DNA of 64,000 bases, taken from assembly GCF_036699995.1 (NCBI RefSeq), contig NZ_CP144906.1, positions 4,971,001 to 5,035,000 of the forward strand, written 5' to 3'. The translations under genes were made by a program, and so were the position numbers. Origin of the DNA: Clostridium beijerinckii (lineage in GTDB: Bacteria; Bacillota; Clostridia; Clostridiales; Clostridiaceae). Of this stretch, positions 28,983 to 38,283 are shown piece by piece. Every line of letters begins with the position of its first letter. Position 1 is the first letter of the stretch. The notes below the pieces were generated by a model that did no database searches, was not told the DNA's origin, and saw only the letters and a list, made by a program, of their open reading frames with translations.

Positions 28983-29882
28983 TCAATCTTCCTTTCTATT
29001 TAATGTTTTAATTGTGATTAATGATATTATTGTTATAAGAATAAACATCCCTGAAGCAATTGCTGAACCATATCCCATTCTTTGAGATAAAAACGCATTC
29101 TTATACATATAAGTTGCCATAAGTTCTGACGCGTTACCTGGTCCTCCACCTGTCATAACATATATAAGATCAAAATATTTTAATGATCCAACCATTGATA
29201 ATACAATTGCACTTTTAATAGCTGGTTTCATAAGTGGAAGAGCTATTTTCCAAAAATACTGACTTTTTTTTGCTCCATCAATTATTGCTGCTTCATATAA
29301 ATCTGATGGTATTCCACTATATGCAGCCAAAAAATACACCATATAGAAGGGAATAAATTGCCAGCAAATAGCTATTGTGATGGTTAATAGTGCTGTCTTA
29401 GGGTTACCTAATAAGTCTACTGAATGCCCACCAAGCAACTTTGATATTCCTGATACTATACCAGAATTTGCATCTAATGCATACTTAAATAAATAACCAA
29501 TTGCAACAGATGACATTAACATTGGTATAAACCAAATTACTTTAAATATATTAAATTTTTTCCCACCAAAATCTAAAAATGTTGCAAGAGCAAGACCTAT
29601 TGGTAATTGGACAATTATAGATAGAACCATAATAACAATATTATTTAGAAACGCTTTTCTAAAAACTTGGTCAGCAATAAGTTCTTTCCAGTTATTTAAT
29701 CCTACAAATACCTTATTTGATGCAAATCCATTCCAATTATAGCAACTTAAATTAAAAGAGTAGACAATTGGATATGCTATATATATTATTAAGAATAAAA
29801 ATGCTGGCACAAGAAATATAATTGCTGCATTTCTCGTTGACGCGGCACGTCTTTTAGCTAAACTATTAGTTTGTGATTGCAC
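28983..29882 (-). CDS. Sugar ABC transporter permease, MalF type
   Basis: The 299-residue product has six membrane segments and an EAA loop (EAAIIDGAKKSQYFWKIALP). It is the partner of the MalG-type permease in a CUT1 oligosaccharide importer. The start is a GTG at 29882 with AAAGGAGAG upstream. The gene lies 267 bp after the binding-protein gene, a longer gap than elsewhere in the operon, possibly reflecting differential expression of the binding protein. Confidence 0.9.
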   Translation of the reverse strand: MQSQTNSLAKRRAASTRNAAIIFLVPAFLFLIIYIAYPIVYSFNLSCYNWNGFASNKVFVGLNNWKELIADQVFRKAFLNNIVIMVLSIIVQLPIGLALATFLDFGGKKFNIFKVIWFIPMLMSSVAIGYLFKYALDANSGIVSGISKLLGGHSVDLLGNPKTALLTITIAICWQFIPFYMVYFLAAYSGIPSDLYEAAIIDGAKKSQYFWKIALPLMKPAIKSAIVLSMVGSLKYFDLIYVMTGGGPGNASELMATYMYKNAFLSQRMGYGSAIASGMFILITIISLITIKTLNRKED

Positions 29883-30149
29883 TTTTTCTCTCTCTCCTTT
29901 ATATAATTATTGAGCTGTTACAAAATTAATTCCACCGCATAAGTTCAACTTCTGCATTTAACTTATAATATAAACATATTTACATCTCTGATATATCTTA
30001 TTTATACTCTTTTTTCAGAAATCATAAATATTTTACGCCCTCTCATTAAAAGATAAGCTATACCACAAGTCTAAGTTTGCAGTTGTTTATATATAATAGA
30101 ATTTTTATTTTGCAACAGCTTTTACATTATTTTTTAAATGCTGCTATAA

Positions 30150-31463
30150 TTATTTATTTTTTGCCTTATATGAATCCATAGCAGATTGTAGTTCCTTATC
30201 TGCATCTTGTGGAGTCTTAGTTAAACCAAATATTTCTTGACAAGTTGATTTGTGTACTTCTGCAACTTCTGCTGGTAAGTATTGGTCATACCATAATTGA
30301 ACTCCTTTTGCTTGGTTAACTGTGTCTAGGATTTTTTGTGTTAATGCATCGTCTGGTTTGAAATCTTTAAGTGGAATAATCTTACCTAATTTCTTACGAT
30401 CTTGTAATGCTTGATCATCTAATAAAGATTGAATTAATTTAAAAGCACCTTCTTTGTCTTTACATGTTTCTGAAATTGAATATAAGTTATCTCCAACTGT
30501 TCCTGCACAAAGTGATTGATCTTCTTTTGAACCGTCTAATGCTGGGAATGGGAAGAATCCTAATTTACTCATAAAGTCTGGATTTTCACCAAGTACTGTA
30601 CCTGTAAACCATGAGCCCATTAAATCCATAGCTGCATCACCTTTGTATAATGCTTGTCTAGCTTGACCACTATCATCATCCATACCATTAAATCCATCTA
30701 TAAAGTAACCCTTTTTAACCCAATCTTGAATTTTGCTTCCAGCAAATTCAAATGCAGGGTTTTCAAATTTTCCTTTTCCTGATGCTGCATCTGCGAATGC
30801 ATTTAACCCACCAAAACGAGTTGCTAAGTACATATAATACATAGATCCTGTCCATTTTGTAGCATTAGCTAAAGCAAATGGCGCTACTCCGTTTGCTTTT
30901 AACTTATCACATGCAGCTTCTAATTCAGAAATAGTTTTTGGCTCTTGTATTCCATATTTAGCAAAAACATCTTTGTTATAGAAGAAACCTGCTACGGATA
31001 CGTTTTCAACTGGAACGGCATAAATTTTTCCATTGTATGAACATTGATTAATTCCAGCATCTATAAATTTATCTTTGTAGTTATCTTTGTTCATGAATTC
31101 TGTAAGATCAGCAATTTTATTTGAATTTACATAATCAATTAATCCTGATCCTCCCCATTGAATAAATACATCTGGAGTCTGATTTGAACTCATTGCCATA
31201 GATAATTTCTGTTTGTAGGAATCATTAACCTGATCAACAACTTCTACATCATATTGTGGGTTAGCTTCCATAAACCTTTTAACTGATGCTTTAATTGCAT
31301 CTGCTGCTGTTGACGTTTGGATATGCCATAATGTCAATTTTGTCTTTCCTGAAGCAGATCCACCGCTTGTCTGTGAAGTGCTGTTTCCGCAGCCAATCAT
31401 TGATGCAGAAACCATAGTTACTGTCATTATGATTGATGCTATCCTTTTCAAATTCTTATTCAT
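30150..31463 (-). CDS. Sugar ABC transporter substrate-binding lipoprotein
   Basis: The N-terminus has a type II signal peptide with the lipobox ending SMIGC, so the mature protein is a lipid-anchored lipoprotein. The body (KLTLWHIQTS, PDVFIQWGGSG, AMDLMGSWFTG) matches family 1 extracellular solute-binding proteins for oligosaccharides. The 437-residue length is normal. It is the first gene of the seven-gene operon, and a regulatory site overlapping its promoter lies 55-70 bp upstream. The bound sugar is unknown; GH30 and GH3 downstream suggest a beta-linked glucan or similar. Confidence 0.92.
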   Translation of the reverse strand: MNKNLKRIASIIMTVTMVSASMIGCGNSTSQTSGGSASGKTKLTLWHIQTSTAADAIKASVKRFMEANPQYDVEVVDQVNDSYKQKLSMAMSSNQTPDVFIQWGGSGLIDYVNSNKIADLTEFMNKDNYKDKFIDAGINQCSYNGKIYAVPVENVSVAGFFYNKDVFAKYGIQEPKTISELEAACDKLKANGVAPFALANATKWTGSMYYMYLATRFGGLNAFADAASGKGKFENPAFEFAGSKIQDWVKKGYFIDGFNGMDDDSGQARQALYKGDAAMDLMGSWFTGTVLGENPDFMSKLGFFPFPALDGSKEDQSLCAGTVGDNLYSISETCKDKEGAFKLIQSLLDDQALQDRKKLGKIIPLKDFKPDDALTQKILDTVNQAKGVQLWYDQYLPAEVAEVHKSTCQEIFGLTKTPQDADKELQSAMDSYKAKNK

Positions 31464-31508
31464 ATACCTTTCTACCCCCTAGAATTTTCATATATTTGAT
31501 ATACTTAT

Positions 31509-31531
31509 ATATTAGCATTGATAACGTTTAA
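31509..31531 (-). promoter_or_regulatory. Extended -10 element with a LacI/CcpA-like site upstream of the binding-protein gene
   Basis: On the minus strand TGCTAATAT forms an extended -10 element (TAATAT at 31514-31509). The sequence TTAAACGTTATCAA immediately upstream (31531-31518) is a CG-centred partial palindrome of LacI/CcpA type placed in the spacer, where binding would block polymerase. It matches the cre consensus only partly. Confidence 0.4.
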
Positions 31532-31693
31532 TAAAAATTGAATAATTTGTCTTTTAGATATAATTTTATATCCTATTGTAATTTTTCTTTATTAAACGCA
31601 TAAATAACCTCCATTTTAAATAGTTCTCTAAAATACTATCTAAATAATGAAGGCATTTATATTTTTATTCACATATTAAATTTTTATAAATTG

Positions 31694-31728
31694 AGGCTGA
31701 AAGCTGGAGGGGAACCTGCCTTCAGCCT
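31694..31728 (-). terminator. Terminator of the fucose isomerase-like gene
   Basis: AGGCTGAA and TTCAGCCT form an 8-bp stem, extended inward by GC-rich pairing, followed on the minus strand by an AT-rich tail. It separates the isomerase-family gene from the downstream binding-protein operon. The rest of the 31464-31818 gap shows only the promoter listed for the binding protein. Confidence 0.75.
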
Positions 31729-31818
31729 TTGAAATATATTACCTCAAAAACAAAGATAGATAAAAAAACTGCCAAGAATATTTATCTATAACCCTTTGAT
31801 TCTGGTAAATATCCAATA

Positions 31819-33291
31819 CTATTTGAAAGGATTTTCAGTTTTGTAAAGCATACCTTTTGGTTGATTGAATCCAACTTCTTTAACACCTAAATATCTAAAT
31901 AAGTTGTAAACAGCTTTTCCAAAGTGTCCAAATGCAACTGCTCCATGATGAGGATATCTGCCTTCTACTAATACGTGACGATAGAATCTTCCCATTTCAG
32001 GAATTGCAAATACTCCTATAGCTCCAAATGAACGAGTTGCAACTGGTAATACTTCACCTTCTGCTACATAAGCTGTAAGTTCTGCATCTGCATTACTTTG
32101 TAATCTGAAGAATGTAATATCTCCTGGTACTATATCTCCTTCAAGTGTTCCTCTAGTTATATTTGGTTCTTGATTTGGTTCAAGAGCTCTTGCCATAATC
32201 ATTTGGTTTTTCATTGTTCCACATGTTAATTTACAAGCTGCTGTATTACCACAGTGGAATGCCATGAATGTATCATTTAATGAATAATTAAATTTCCCTT
32301 TAACTTCTGATTCATACATATCAGCTGGAACTGTATTGTTTATATCAAGTAATGTTACAACATCTTGGCTTATGCAAGTTCCGATGTATTCACTTAATGC
32401 ACCATAAATATCAACTTCACATGATACTGGGATTCCCATAGCTGTTAAACGGCTGTTTACATAACATGGTACAAATCCAAATTGTGTTTGGAATGAAGGC
32501 CAGCATTTATTTGCAAATACAATGTATTCTCTTGAACCTTTATGTTCTTCCATCCAGTCTAATAATGTAATTTCATATTGAGCAAGCTTTGGTAAGATAC
32601 CAGGCATTTTATTTCCTTCACCTAATTCTTTTTCCATGCTAGCTATAACGTCTGCAATTCTTGGATCATCTTTATGATCATTAAATGCAGCAAATAAATC
32701 TAGTTCTGAGTTTTCTTCTATTTCAACACCTAAATTGTATAATTGTTTAATAGGTGCATTACAAGCTAAGAAATCTTGAGGTCTTGGACCAAAAGAAATT
32801 ATTTTTAAGTTCTTTAATCCTAATAATGCAGTAGCAACTGGCACAAATTCAGAAATCATTCCTGCAACTTCTGGAGCTGTTCCTACTGGATATTCTGGAA
32901 TGTATGCTTTAATGTTTCTTAGAGCTAAATTGTAGCTTGCATTTAACATTCCGCAATATGCATCTCCACGTCCGCCTATTAAATTATCTCCGCTCTCTTC
33001 TGAAGCAGCTGCAAACATAACTGGTCCATCAAATTCTTTAGCAAGTAAAGTTTCTGAAGTTTCAGGACCAAAGTTTCCTAAATATACAACTAATGCATTT
33101 ACTCCAGCTTCTTTAACTTCAGCTAAAGCTTTTCTCATATCTTTTTCATTTTCAACAGTTGTTTGACATTCAAAAATTTCTCCATTAAAAGCTTCTACTA
33201 CTGCTTTTCTTCTATTTTCTGATAATTCCATTGGGAAACAATCTCTACTTACTGCAACAATTCCTAATTTTACTTGTGGTATATTATTCAT
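31819..33291 (-). CDS. L-fucose/L-arabinose isomerase-family protein
   Basis: The 490-residue product belongs to the FucI/AraA-like fold family: an N-terminal substrate-domain start KLGIVAVSRDCFP, a central EVDIYGALSEYIG containing metal-binding Glu and Asp, MAFHCGNTA with a His ligand, and a C-terminal HHGAVAFGHFG. These enzymes interconvert aldoses and ketoses. The ATG at 33291 is chosen because GGAGGAG lies 6 nt upstream; the in-frame ATG at 33306 overlaps that site. It has its own terminator and a candidate promoter at 33356-33385. Substrate (fucose, arabinose or another sugar) is undecided. Confidence 0.8.
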   Translation of the reverse strand: MNNIPQVKLGIVAVSRDCFPMELSENRRKAVVEAFNGEIFECQTTVENEKDMRKALAEVKEAGVNALVVYLGNFGPETSETLLAKEFDGPVMFAAASEESGDNLIGGRGDAYCGMLNASYNLALRNIKAYIPEYPVGTAPEVAGMISEFVPVATALLGLKNLKIISFGPRPQDFLACNAPIKQLYNLGVEIEENSELDLFAAFNDHKDDPRIADVIASMEKELGEGNKMPGILPKLAQYEITLLDWMEEHKGSREYIVFANKCWPSFQTQFGFVPCYVNSRLTAMGIPVSCEVDIYGALSEYIGTCISQDVVTLLDINNTVPADMYESEVKGKFNYSLNDTFMAFHCGNTAACKLTCGTMKNQMIMARALEPNQEPNITRGTLEGDIVPGDITFFRLQSNADAELTAYVAEGEVLPVATRSFGAIGVFAIPEMGRFYRHVLVEGRYPHHGAVAFGHFGKAVYNLFRYLGVKEVGFNQPKGMLYKTENPFK

Positions 33292-33355
33292 TTTTAACTC
33301 CTCCATTTTTTATGAATTTTAAATTCTTATAATCAGATCTTGACAAATTTTACGA

Positions 33356-33385
33356 AGTATATTATTCGATATTTTAATGCTACAA
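33356..33385 (-). promoter_or_regulatory. Candidate promoter of the isomerase-family gene
   Basis: On the minus strand TTGTAG (33385-33380) and TATACT (33361-33356) are separated by 18 bp, about 65 bp upstream of the start codon. Confidence 0.4.
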
Positions 33386-33664
33386 ATTAGATTTATTAAG
33401 TTAGATATTAATTAATATCCTATTCCTAAATAATTGAATCTAGCTATTATTTTACATAGCCTGTCCGAGTTTTAAATTTAGCTTTAGTACTTGTTAATGT
33501 TTCACTTTAAATATATTTTAAAATAACTTTTTAAATGTTGTTTGATAAGTCTATAATAAAGCTTTTATATTAATTAGTCAATACCTTTTTGTATACATTT
33601 TCATAATTAATTTTTCTAATAGTTATATACTGTAAAATGCATAAATTTTTATCTATTTATTCAA

Positions 33665-33693
33665 TTGCTGTAATATGTAAACTTTGATATAAT
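33665..33693 (+). promoter_or_regulatory. Candidate promoter of the chemoreceptor gene
   Basis: TTGCTG (33665-33670) and a perfect TATAAT (33688-33693) are separated by 17 bp, 47 bp upstream of the chemoreceptor start. The remaining part of the 449-bp intergenic region shows only the opposing promoter. Confidence 0.55.
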
Positions 33694-33740
33694 AATATAT
33701 GTTAATGTTTTCACTTTGAATTTAGTAGGAGTGATTCGGT

Positions 33741-35489
33741 ATGAATAAAATTAAAAAAGCTTTTAATAAAGATAAACAATCCTTCATAAGTAAATCATTC
33801 AAATTAAACGAAAAATTCAAAAACTATTCTATAAGTAAAAAAATAGATACAACCTTTAATTTTATACTTATATTTACATTATTGAGTATGGTTATATCTA
33901 TAGGTGTACTACTATCATTATCTGCTAGAACTTTTTCTCTATATAATGGTCCTTATCATATTTCTCAAGCATTATCCGATATTAGGCTTGCATTTCAGGT
34001 TTCTGATACAAATATTTCTAGAGCTGTAATAGAAAATAGTCCTAAAAATAAGGAAGACTTTATAAGAAATTCCGATGAAGCCCTTGAAGAGCTCACTAGT
34101 AAGATAGATTTATTGAAGCAAAATACAAGTGATAAATCTGCCATAGATCAACTTACTAAAAATTTAAGTATTGCTGATACCTATAGAAAAGAACTATGCA
34201 ATTCTATCAAAAATAATGATCCTAAAAGTACAATAACTTCTAAGTTGGATACATATAGCTTTCAAATAGATATTGTTGAAAATTATATTTCTCAATTATA
34301 TGAATCTTCTAAAGAAAATGCACAAACATTCGTAAATGAATCCATTTTTTATAGAAACTTAGCTACCGTAATTCTTGTTTTAATAATTATATTTTTAATA
34401 CTTATTCCAAGATCTCTAGGTAAAACTTTAAAATCTTCTATATTTGAAGGAATAAATAACGTAAAAAAAGTTTCTACAAATTTATCAAATGGAATATTAA
34501 ACATAGACAATGAATATTTTTCAAAAGATGAAATGGGTGATATGTTCAATGATTTGAAGAAATCTATAGATATGCTTAAATTATATATCAAAGATATAAC
34601 ATATACATTAGAGGAATTATCAAATAGAAATTTAAATATTAATAAAATGGAATCAGTTCATTACATTGGGGATTTTGCGCCAATACAAAAATCTTTAGAT
34701 GCGATTATAGCTAACTTAAATTCTAGCTTTTTAGATATAGATAAATCAATTGATTTTACTGCAAATAGCGCGAAAGAAATTTCTTCAATTACAAAAGTAC
34801 TTTCCGAAGGAGCTTCTAATCAAGCTAGCGCAGTACAAGAACTTCAGGGAAACTTTAATATAATACTTGATCAAGTAAAAAAGAATACAAATAACTCTGA
34901 AAAAGCTTATAATTATTACAATGAAACAACAAAGATTGTTGCTGATGGAAATAATAAAATGAAACAATTAATGGAATCTATAAACGAGATTGCTACTGCC
35001 TCAAATGAAATTTCAGCAATTATAAATACAATTCAGTCAATATCTGAACAAACTAACTTATTAGCTTTAAATGCAGCTATAGAAGCTGCCAGAGCAGGCA
35101 ATGCTGGAAAGGGTTTCGCCGTTGTTGCTGATGAGGTACGAAAATTAGCTGAACAATCCTCTAATTCTGTTAAAAATATTACTCAAATAATAAAGAACTC
35201 ATTAAACACTGTGTCTAAAGGCGAATTGATAGCAAATGAAACTGGTATAGCCTTAAATAGCATTGTCGAGAATGTTGAATTTACTTCAGAGTTAGTAAAG
35301 GAAATAGCTACTGCTTCTGAAGAGCAAACAAGTGCAATATCAAAAATGACTTTAAAAGTGGATATTATATCAGATATTGTCCAAACTAACCTAGCAACAG
35401 CAGAGGAAACATCAGCATCTATTGAAGAATTAGCATCTCACTCGCAAATTATGCATGAGCAAATTTCTGAATTCAAATTACAACATTGA
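33741..35489 (+). CDS. Methyl-accepting chemotaxis protein
   Basis: The 582-residue receptor has two membrane segments (about residues 38-62 and 210-228) flanking a ~150-residue helical sensor of four-helix-bundle type. A HAMP region and a long coiled-coil signalling domain follow. The conserved tip [19 protein letters not shown] and [15 protein letters not shown] are intact, so it should bind CheA/CheW. The ligand is unknown; it lies between sugar-use genes on the opposite strand. It appears monocistronic, with its own promoter and terminator. Confidence 0.92.
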   Translation: MNKIKKAFNKDKQSFISKSFKLNEKFKNYSISKKIDTTFNFILIFTLLSMVISIGVLLSLSARTFSLYNGPYHISQALSDIRLAFQVSDTNISRAVIENSPKNKEDFIRNSDEALEELTSKIDLLKQNTSDKSAIDQLTKNLSIADTYRKELCNSIKNNDPKSTITSKLDTYSFQIDIVENYISQLYESSKENAQTFVNESIFYRNLATVILVLIIIFLILIPRSLGKTLKSSIFEGINNVKKVSTNLSNGILNIDNEYFSKDEMGDMFNDLKKSIDMLKLYIKDITYTLEELSNRNLNINKMESVHYIGDFAPIQKSLDAIIANLNSSFLDIDKSIDFTANSAKEISSITKVLSEGASNQASAVQELQGNFNIILDQVKKNTNNSEKAYNYYNETTKIVADGNNKMKQLMESINEIATASNEISAIINTIQSISEQTNLLALNAAIEAARAGNAGKGFAVVADEVRKLAEQSSNSVKNITQIIKNSLNTVSKGELIANETGIALNSIVENVEFTSELVKEIATASEEQTSAISKMTLKVDIISDIVQTNLATAEETSASIEELASHSQIMHEQISEFKLQH

Positions 35490-35497
35490 TATAAATA

Positions 35498-35545
35498 AGC
35501 CTCCATATAAATAGTCTTTGAAAATAACTATTTTATATAGAGGCT
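35498..35545 (+). terminator. Terminator of the chemoreceptor gene
   Basis: AGCCTC pairs with GAGGCT, and the inner ATATAAATAGT and ACTATTTTATAT also pair, followed by ATTTATT. It lies 9 bp after the stop codon. Confidence 0.8.
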
Positions 35546-35643
35546 ATTTATTATAGAAAAAGTAATAATAATTTATCTTTAATTAAATTACGACTACTAA
35601 TTTTTAAAAATGTTCTTGATTTAATTTATATCAAATTTCAATT

Positions 35644-36954
35644 TTATGCATTTTTTGCTGCCTGTTCATTTTTAAAGTTTAAAGCATCTTGTTTCTTAAA
35701 GAATGGGTAGTAAATAACAAATGATACTCCCATAATTACTAATTGCAATAACGCCATTTTCCATCCACCTAAGATAAGTCCTGCTATTATTGGTGGTGTT
35801 GTCCATGGAACTAATACTCCAGTAAATAATGGAACTAACCCTGTATACATTGCAAAATAAGTAATTAACCCTGTAACCATTGGAGTAAGTATAAATGGTA
35901 TTGCCATAAATGGATTCATTACTATTGGAGTTCCAAATGAAACTGGTTCATTTATATTGAAAAATCCTGGTACTATAGCTAATTTACCTAGTTCTTTACT
36001 TTGTGCTGATTTTGCAAACAATAACATACATATTACAAGTCCTATTGTTACACCTGAACCTGTCATACCAATCATATTGTCTAAAAATTGTTGTGTTACT
36101 ATATGACCACCATTAGCTACTGTAAGTGCTTTTCCACTATTAACTATAGCTTGATTTTCCATTGCATTTGATGTTAGTATTCCTGTCATTATACCACTTA
36201 TAATTGATGATCCATGTACTCCAAACCACCATAAAAATGGGATTATAAATGTCATAACAATAACTCCGCCTAGAGAATCTGTCATTCCTTGTAATGGTGT
36301 TTGTATTAACTTATATATTAGTTCTATAAATGTTGTATTCATTCCATATTTAAGAATACTATAAAGTATTGTTGCTCCAAGCACTATAACTGCTGCTGGT
36401 ATTAATGATGCAAATGAGTTTGCAACCCCTTGTGGTACACCAGCTGGCATTTTAATTGTAATCTTCCTTTTCATGAACCATGAGTAAATTGCACCTACAA
36501 CTAAACCAATAATAATTGCTGTAACCATTCCTTTTCCACCAGCAAATTCTTTACTAATAACATCGCTTACTTTTTCTCCTCCCTTAGTTATCACATAAGA
36601 ATTAGTTGTTAATAAAAATACTACAAATGATATTATTCCTGCAGATAGAGGTTCATGTCCCTCGTTTTTCGCATAGGTATATGCTATACCTATTGCCGCA
36701 ATAAATGCAATTATTGAGAATGTAGCTCCATAAGCTTGAAATAATGGCTCTGTCCATCCTGGTCCAAGCTGACTAGCCATCCAATCGTTAAATGGCTGAT
36801 ATGGTATTTGTGCAAGTAATAAAAATACTGATCCTACCATAATAAAAGGTAATGTAAATAAAATACCATCTTTTAATGCTATAACACCTTTTAGGTTAAC
36901 AAACTTCATAACTACTGGTATAACCTTTTCATTTAGGGTATTTCCAATTGACAT
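35644..36954 (-). CDS. celB: PTS cellobiose/lactose-type EIIC permease
   Basis: The 436-residue integral membrane protein has about ten membrane segments and the family motifs FFNINEPVSFGTPIVMNP and PWTTPPIIAG. It forms the transmembrane channel of a cellobiose (beta-glucoside) or lactose/chitobiose PTS, phosphorylating the sugar during uptake. AAGGAGG precedes the ATG. It is the third gene of an EIIA-EIIB-EIIC operon read from a sigma-54 promoter. Products would feed the GH1 and GH4 phospho-glucosidases also found in this window. The exact sugar is not certain. Confidence 0.92.
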   Translation of the reverse strand: MSIGNTLNEKVIPVVMKFVNLKGVIALKDGILFTLPFIMVGSVFLLLAQIPYQPFNDWMASQLGPGWTEPLFQAYGATFSIIAFIAAIGIAYTYAKNEGHEPLSAGIISFVVFLLTTNSYVITKGGEKVSDVISKEFAGGKGMVTAIIIGLVVGAIYSWFMKRKITIKMPAGVPQGVANSFASLIPAAVIVLGATILYSILKYGMNTTFIELIYKLIQTPLQGMTDSLGGVIVMTFIIPFLWWFGVHGSSIISGIMTGILTSNAMENQAIVNSGKALTVANGGHIVTQQFLDNMIGMTGSGVTIGLVICMLLFAKSAQSKELGKLAIVPGFFNINEPVSFGTPIVMNPFMAIPFILTPMVTGLITYFAMYTGLVPLFTGVLVPWTTPPIIAGLILGGWKMALLQLVIMGVSFVIYYPFFKKQDALNFKNEQAAKNA

Positions 36955-37142
36955 AATGATTCCTCCTTAATTAAATATAATATGATAGTCAGAATATATA
37001 ATAATAAATATGTTAGGCTTAATATTATCTTTTATATTAAAGTTACAACCTTCCATATAGCCTGCTAATATCTTAAATGATTATATATAACTTTGTACAA
37101 TAATTCAGTTTTATATTACATTTTTCTATATAAATTCAGTTC

Positions 37143-37451
37143 TTATTTATTAGCTAAATTTAGTGCAAATTCTAGCACTTTTGCTCCATTCATCATTCCA
37201 TAATCAACCATTGGTATTACATCCACTGGAATTCCAAGTGGTTCACACATCTTTTTTGCTTTTCCTAATGTATATCCAACTTGTGGCCCTAATAGTGCAA
37301 CGTTTACATTATCTAGATGTTTATCCATTTGTCCTTCTGGAAAAGCTTCTATATCTACTTCTACACCTTTGACCTTAGCTGCATCCTTCATTTTACTAAC
37401 TAAAAGACTTGTTGACATTCCTGCTGCGCAAAATAATCTAATTTTCATCAT
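37143..37451 (-). CDS. celA: PTS cellobiose-type EIIB
   Basis: The 102-residue cytoplasmic protein carries the phosphorylated cysteine in the N-terminal loop FCAAGMSTSLLVSK, plus LLGPQVGYTL, typical of lac/cel EIIB domains. It relays phosphate from EIIA to the incoming sugar. AAGGAGG lies 8 nt before the first of two adjacent ATG codons. It lies between the EIIA and EIIC genes of the same operon. Confidence 0.93.
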   Translation of the reverse strand: MMKIRLFCAAGMSTSLLVSKMKDAAKVKGVEVDIEAFPEGQMDKHLDNVNVALLGPQVGYTLGKAKKMCEPLGIPVDVIPMVDYGMMNGAKVLEFALNLANK

Positions 37452-37528
37452 AGTTGATTCCTCCTTAAATATATATAGTTTATTAAAATAAAAATTATAG
37501 TTGTTGATTAATTAAATTTATATCTCTT

Positions 37529-37852
37529 TTATTGTTTTACTAATGTATTTATAATTTTCCTTAATTCCATTATTTGTTCAATTAAATTCTTTTCAGTTAT
37601 TGCTGTCATTAAATGATCTTGTGCATGTACAAATAAAACCGATATATCAACTTTTTCTCCATTAGCTTCTTTATGAAGAAACATTGTCTGACCTTCATGA
37701 GCTTTAGCTAATGCATCATTTGCTAATTGCATTTCTTTTTCAGCTTCCTCATAATTTCCTTCGTTTACATTATTAAGAGCCATATAAGCATGATTTTTGC
37801 AGTCTCCAGCGTTTATTATAATATTCATGATTGCTAATTCTAATTCTTCCAT
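37529..37852 (-). CDS. celC: PTS lactose/cellobiose-type EIIA
   Basis: The 107-residue helical protein has the family motif VHAQDHLM; His76 is the phosphorylation site and Asp79 the trimer-metal ligand. It accepts phosphate from HPr and passes it to EIIB. AAAGGAGAG precedes the ATG. It is the first gene of the operon, 80 bp downstream of a sigma-54 promoter. Confidence 0.93.
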   Translation of the reverse strand: MEELELAIMNIIINAGDCKNHAYMALNNVNEGNYEEAEKEMQLANDALAKAHEGQTMFLHKEANGEKVDISVLFVHAQDHLMTAITEKNLIEQIMELRKIINTLVKQ

Positions 37853-37931
37853 TTTGCTCTCTCCTTTTAATACTTTTTGTTTTTATACTTTATATTAATT
37901 TTGTTTTGTTTTTCTTATGCTTATATATAAA

Positions 37932-37946
37932 GCAATAACCGTGCCA
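37932..37946 (-). promoter_or_regulatory. Sigma-54 (-24/-12) promoter of the PTS operon
   Basis: On the minus strand TGGCAC-N5-TTGC matches the RpoN consensus exactly in sequence and spacing. It lies 80 bp upstream of the EIIA start codon. The neighbouring regulator is a sigma-54-dependent activator, which supports the call. Confidence 0.9.
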
Positions 37947-38015
37947 AGTTTCTGATGCAGAAATAAAAATGTGATTATGAGTTCAATCGTAGCATTTATG
38001 CACTTTTGAGGATAA

Positions 38016-38101
38016 TAAAACACTTTAAAAACAATTATTATGTGTTTTACTTTTTCACAAATTTTTTAAAACAAATGGTCAATGTGTTTTATTTTGTGTA
38101 T
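38016..38101. promoter_or_regulatory. Candidate upstream activating sequences for the sigma-54 activator
   Basis: GTGTTTTA occurs at 38042-38049 and 38094-38101 and in inverted form TAAAACAC at 38016-38023. This lies 70-155 bp upstream of the -24 element, the usual distance for an activator site. The assignment is by position and repetition only. Confidence 0.5.
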
Positions 38102-38200
38102 TTATTATATGTTTTATACCCAATTTTTTAGATATTATAGATTCAAGACAATATTTTGCACTAAATTATAAAACTTAGTCTATAAATTTAAACAAAAAAA

Positions 38201-38256
38201 ATATAAATATCTATAAAGTAAGATTACTAGTTATCCTACAGAATAGATATTTATAT
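38201..38256 (-). terminator. Terminator of the sigma-54 activator gene
   Basis: A 14-bp perfect stem (ATATAAATATCTAT and its complement) is followed on the minus strand by seven T residues. It isolates the activator gene from the PTS promoter just downstream. Confidence 0.8.
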
Positions 38257-38283
38257 ATTTCTTATTTTTTCATGATTCATTTA

